Positions 4,491 through 7,041 of a stretch of DNA of 7,041 nt are shown here, piece by piece. Origin of the DNA: JBKJUK01 sp046590705. GTDB lineage: Bacteria; Acidobacteriota; Thermoanaerobaculia; Gp7-AA8. Each line of letters starts with the position of its first letter. Position 1 is the stretch's first letter. The position numbers and the translations under genes were made by a program. The notes under the pieces were generated by a model. It had not been told where the DNA came from. It was given only the letters and a program-made list of their open reading frames with translations, and ran no database searches. Location of the stretch: the NCBI GenBank assembly GCA_046590705.1, contig JBKJUK010000194.1, positions 1 to 7,041 on the forward strand. The letters are read 5' to 3'.

Positions 4491-7041
4491 ATGCAGGTCA
4501 TTCGCGGCTCCCGTCTCTCCCATTACGAGATCACTGCCGCCATTGGAAAGGGCGGTATGGGAGAGGTGTGGCGCGCCAGGGACACGAAGCTCGGGCGCGA
4601 TGTGGCGATCAAGATTCTTCCCGACGAGTTCACCAGAGACGCCGATCGTCTATCCCGTTTCGAACGCGAGGCGAGAATTCTGGCCTCGCTCGAACACCCG
4701 AACGTAGCTTCGATCTACGAGATCGGCAACACTCTTACGCCCGCTGACGACGCCTCTTCGGTCTGCTCAAGCATTCATTACATCGTCATGCAGCTCGCCG
4801 AGGGCGAGGATCTGTCGGATCGGCTCGCGCGCGGAGCCATTCCGCTGGATGAAGCGATCGCAATCTCTCGGCAGCTCGCCGAGGCACTCGAGGTGGCGCA
4901 TGAGAAAGGAATCGTTCATCGCGATCTGAAGCCGGCGAACATCAAGCTGGGCTCTGAAGGCGTGGTGAAAGTTCTCGATTTCGGCCTGGCAAAAGCAATC
5001 GAAGCCGACGAGTCGAGCAGTGATTATGTGAACTCGCCGACCATGGTTCGCGGCACGCACGCCGGCGTGATTCTCGGGACCGCTGCGTACATGAGTCCTG
5101 AGCAGGCGCGCGGAAAAAAGGTCGACAGGCGTGCGGACATCTGGGCGTTTGGCGTCGTGTTCTGGGAGATGCTGAGCGGCAGAAGGCTCTTCTCCGGGGA
5201 AACCATCTCCGACACACTCGCCGAAGTGCTGAAGACCCCCATCGATTTCGAAGCGCTTCCGCAGGAGATGCCTCATTCGATCAGAACTCTCATCCGCCAA
5301 TGTCTCGAGCGCAATCCGAAAAACCGGCTGCACGATATGGCCGACGCTCGCATTGTGCTCGATGACTATCTGGCCGGTCGCGGGTTGGATCGGCCGGTCG
5401 TCACTCCCACCGTCGCCGCAAGCAGGAACTGGAGGTTGACGGCACTCTGCACTGTGGTCGCTCTCGCGCTTGGACTCGCCGCTGGGTATCTGGCCATGCG
5501 CGGCCGCGGCGCCGCCACTGCAGTGAGCGAGATCAGCTTTGAGCGGCTGACTTTCCGCTCTGGTCATTTCGTCAACGCCCGCTTCGCCCCAGACGGCCAG
5601 ACGATCTTTCTGAGCGCCGACTGGGGCCGCCCCGATCGCGAAATCTTTCAGGTCAGACCAAAGGCCGGGGAGCTGCCTGTCGGATTGACGGGAATGGAAC
5701 TTCTTTCGGTGTCACGAAGCGGGGAGCTGGCTGTGATGCTGCCTCAGATCACGAATGGGAATCCGTATCGAACGACCGGCACTCTGGCCGTGGTCTCCTC
5801 GAGTGGTGGTACGCCGCGAAAGCTGGCCGAGTCCGTTGCGGCTGCTGACTGGACGCCTGACGGGAAGGGTCTGGCTGTGCTCCGTCGGAAAGACGGGAGG
5901 TCGCGGATCGAGTATCCCCCTGGAAAGCTCCTCTACGAATCCCCCTCCACGTTGACGTGGATCCGGATTTCTCCCGACGGCAACAAAGTTGCGTTTTTCG
6001 AACGGAACGAGAAAGGGTACTGGGACGTGGCCATGGTCGACCGTTCGGGTGTTCGCGAAGTGTGGTCGGACGGATGGGCCGACTGGTGGAATCTCGCCTG
6101 GTCGCCCGACGGCGAGGAAATCTGGTTTGGTGCCGCGCACGCCGGCTCGGCTTCCAGCCTGTACGCGGTCGACCGGAAGAGGAAACTTCGAACGCTGATG
6201 TCCGCGCCAGGCACGCTCGAACTGCACGATGTGGCTGCCAATCGCGATGTGCTCGCAGCCCTGGTAAATACCAGGACCTTCGCCTTCGCCGGATCGATCT
6301 CAAAGTCGACTCCTATGGCGATTTCATGGCTTGAAGATTCCGAAGTGGTCGATATCTCCGTCGACGGTAAGACCGCCCTACTCGAAGTGACGTCGGAGCG
6401 AGAGGCGGGTGACATCGTCTATCTGCGCTCGATGGATGGATCAGCGCCGATCCGCCTTGCCGTTGGAGTCCCGCAGGAGCTTTCGCCCGATGGAAAATGG
6501 GCGCTGGCAATTCGCGGCAAAGATCTCATTGCACTGCCGACGGCTGCAGGTGAGGAGCGAGTGGTACCCATTGGACTCGAGTCTGTCTCGGAGGCGCGCT
6601 GGATGCCCGATGCCAAGCACGTTTTCGTCGCGGCACGCGTGAAAGGCGGACGCGCCGTCGGAGCCCTGCTGAATATCGATGGAGGTCCACCACGGATCGT
6701 AATTCCACAGTTCGAGCTTCGATCGGCGCAGCAACGCAAGCATGTTTCGCCCGTGTCCCCGGACGGAAAGATCGCAGCCGCGATGGCCAGTGGGCAGATC
6801 GTCGTTTACCAGATTGAGGGCGGTAGCTCCCGGCCGATTCCAGGAACCGGACCGAACGACCTGCCGGCGCAGTGGACCCTCGACGGTCGTCTCATCGTGT
6901 TCAATCCCGGCGAACTTCCAATGAAGGCATATAAAGTGGAGAGCGAGACCGGCCTCCGCGAGTTGTGGCGGACGATCACGCCGGTCGATATAGCCGGGGT
7001 GTCCGGCATCAGTGAACTGCTCGTAACACCAGACACCTCGG
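4491..7041 (+). CDS. Membrane Ser/Thr protein kinase (PknB-like) with TolB/WD40-like propeller, C-terminus cut by window edge
   Basis: The frame is open for 850 codons to the right edge. Residues about 11-293 are a Hanks-type kinase. Visible are the glycine loop GKGGMGEV (19-26), VAIK with K41, an alpha-C Glu (E60), HRDLKPAN (143-150, catalytic D145), DFG (163-165) and MSPEQ (201-205) in place of APE, so it should be active. A proline-containing juxtamembrane stretch leads to one transmembrane helix (about 316-336). The rest should lie outside the membrane. It is a beta-propeller with nine PDG-type strands, starting near 365, 454, 493, 537, 622, 664, 704, 755 and 795; some are degenerate (SVDG at 623, MPDA at 705, TLDG at 796). 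Such propellers are thought to sense ligands or bind proteins. Family members I recall run to about 900 residues, so little is probably missing. The ATG at 4491 is the first usable start after an upstream stop at 4419-4421, and no Shine-Dalgarno precedes it. Substrates are unknown; the neighbouring two-component proteins are candidates by position only. Confidence 0.93.
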   Translation, partial: MQVIRGSRLSHYEITAAIGKGGMGEVWRARDTKLGRDVAIKILPDEFTRDADRLSRFEREARILASLEHPNVASIYEIGNTLTPADDASSVCSSIHYIVMQLAEGEDLSDRLARGAIPLDEAIAISRQLAEALEVAHEKGIVHRDLKPANIKLGSEGVVKVLDFGLAKAIEADESSSDYVNSPTMVRGTHAGVILGTAAYMSPEQARGKKVDRRADIWAFGVVFWEMLSGRRLFSGETISDTLAEVLKTPIDFEALPQEMPHSIRTLIRQCLERNPKNRLHDMADARIVLDDYLAGRGLDRPVVTPTVAASRNWRLTALCTVVALALGLAAGYLAMRGRGAATAVSEISFERLTFRSGHFVNARFAPDGQTIFLSADWGRPDREIFQVRPKAGELPVGLTGMELLSVSRSGELAVMLPQITNGNPYRTTGTLAVVSSSGGTPRKLAESVAAADWTPDGKGLAVLRRKDGRSRIEYPPGKLLYESPSTLTWIRISPDGNKVAFFERNEKGYWDVAMVDRSGVREVWSDGWADWWNLAWSPDGEEIWFGAAHAGSASSLYAVDRKRKLRTLMSAPGTLELHDVAANRDVLAALVNTRTFAFAGSISKSTPMAISWLEDSEVVDISVDGKTALLEVTSEREAGDIVYLRSMDGSAPIRLAVGVPQELSPDGKWALAIRGKDLIALPTAAGEERVVPIGLESVSEARWMPDAKHVFVAARVKGGRAVGALLNIDGGPPRIVIPQFELRSAQQRKHVSPVSPDGKIAAAMASGQIVVYQIEGGSSRPIPGTGPNDLPAQWTLDGRLIVFNPGELPMKAYKVESETGLRELWRTITPVDIAGVSGISELLVTPDTS

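Noticed and set aside
4767..5567. 266-codon leftward frame opposite the Ser/Thr kinase domain
   Set aside because: It covers the catalytic motifs HRDLKPAN and DFG on the other strand. Long antisense frames arise readily from GC-rich codon use, and nothing in it is recognisable.
5712..6415. Several leftward frames (5712-6227, 5749-6303, 5933-6415) opposite the propeller
   Set aside because: They overlap one another in different frames and oppose a clear PDG-repeat coding sequence; none has a domain.

Overview
The window is GC-rich bacterial DNA (roughly 60% by eye) that is almost entirely coding. It holds four signalling genes and no RNA genes, CRISPR, insertion sequences or other mobile signatures. 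The last gene is a Ser/Thr kinase fused through one membrane helix to a TolB/WD40-like propeller. That architecture and its wording (GKGGMGEVWRARDTKLGRDV, GTAAYMSPEQARGKK) are typical of the large kinase families of Acidobacteriota and, to a lesser degree, Gemmatimonadota and relatives. I infer that kind of organism. The genus cannot be told.

Layout. Bases 1-947, minus strand: the N-terminal half of a cyclic-nucleotide-binding, patatin-like phospholipase of the NTE type, cut by the left edge before the lipase domain. Bases 948-1075: a divergent control region with a 10-bp exact direct repeat and a candidate promoter. Bases 1076-3766, plus strand: an 896-residue hybrid histidine kinase with a MASE2 membrane sensor, HisKA, HATPase, two receivers and a C-terminal Hpt. 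Bases 3815-4378, plus strand: a single-receiver response regulator with an unrecognised N-terminal extension, 48 bp downstream and preceded by a strong small hairpin. Bases 4491-7041, plus strand: the Ser/Thr kinase with propeller, open at the right edge.

How they may work together. The hybrid kinase carries every module of a His-Asp-His-Asp phosphorelay except the last receiver, and the next gene supplies a stand-alone receiver. The simplest reading is one relay: H248 to D537 or D682, to H831, to D114 of the small regulator. The regulator has no output domain, so its target is unknown. The adjacent Ser/Thr kinase and the divergent cNMP-responsive phospholipase are plausible partners by position only. 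All four proteins either sit in the membrane or are likely to act on it, which suggests envelope or stress signalling, but this is inference.

Nothing here is clearly a new system. The points most worth checking are the MASE2 sensor on a hybrid kinase, the output-less receiver beside it, and the two promoter-like sequences of the same form (GCyTAT, 17 bp, TATACT) ahead of the hybrid kinase and the Ser/Thr kinase.
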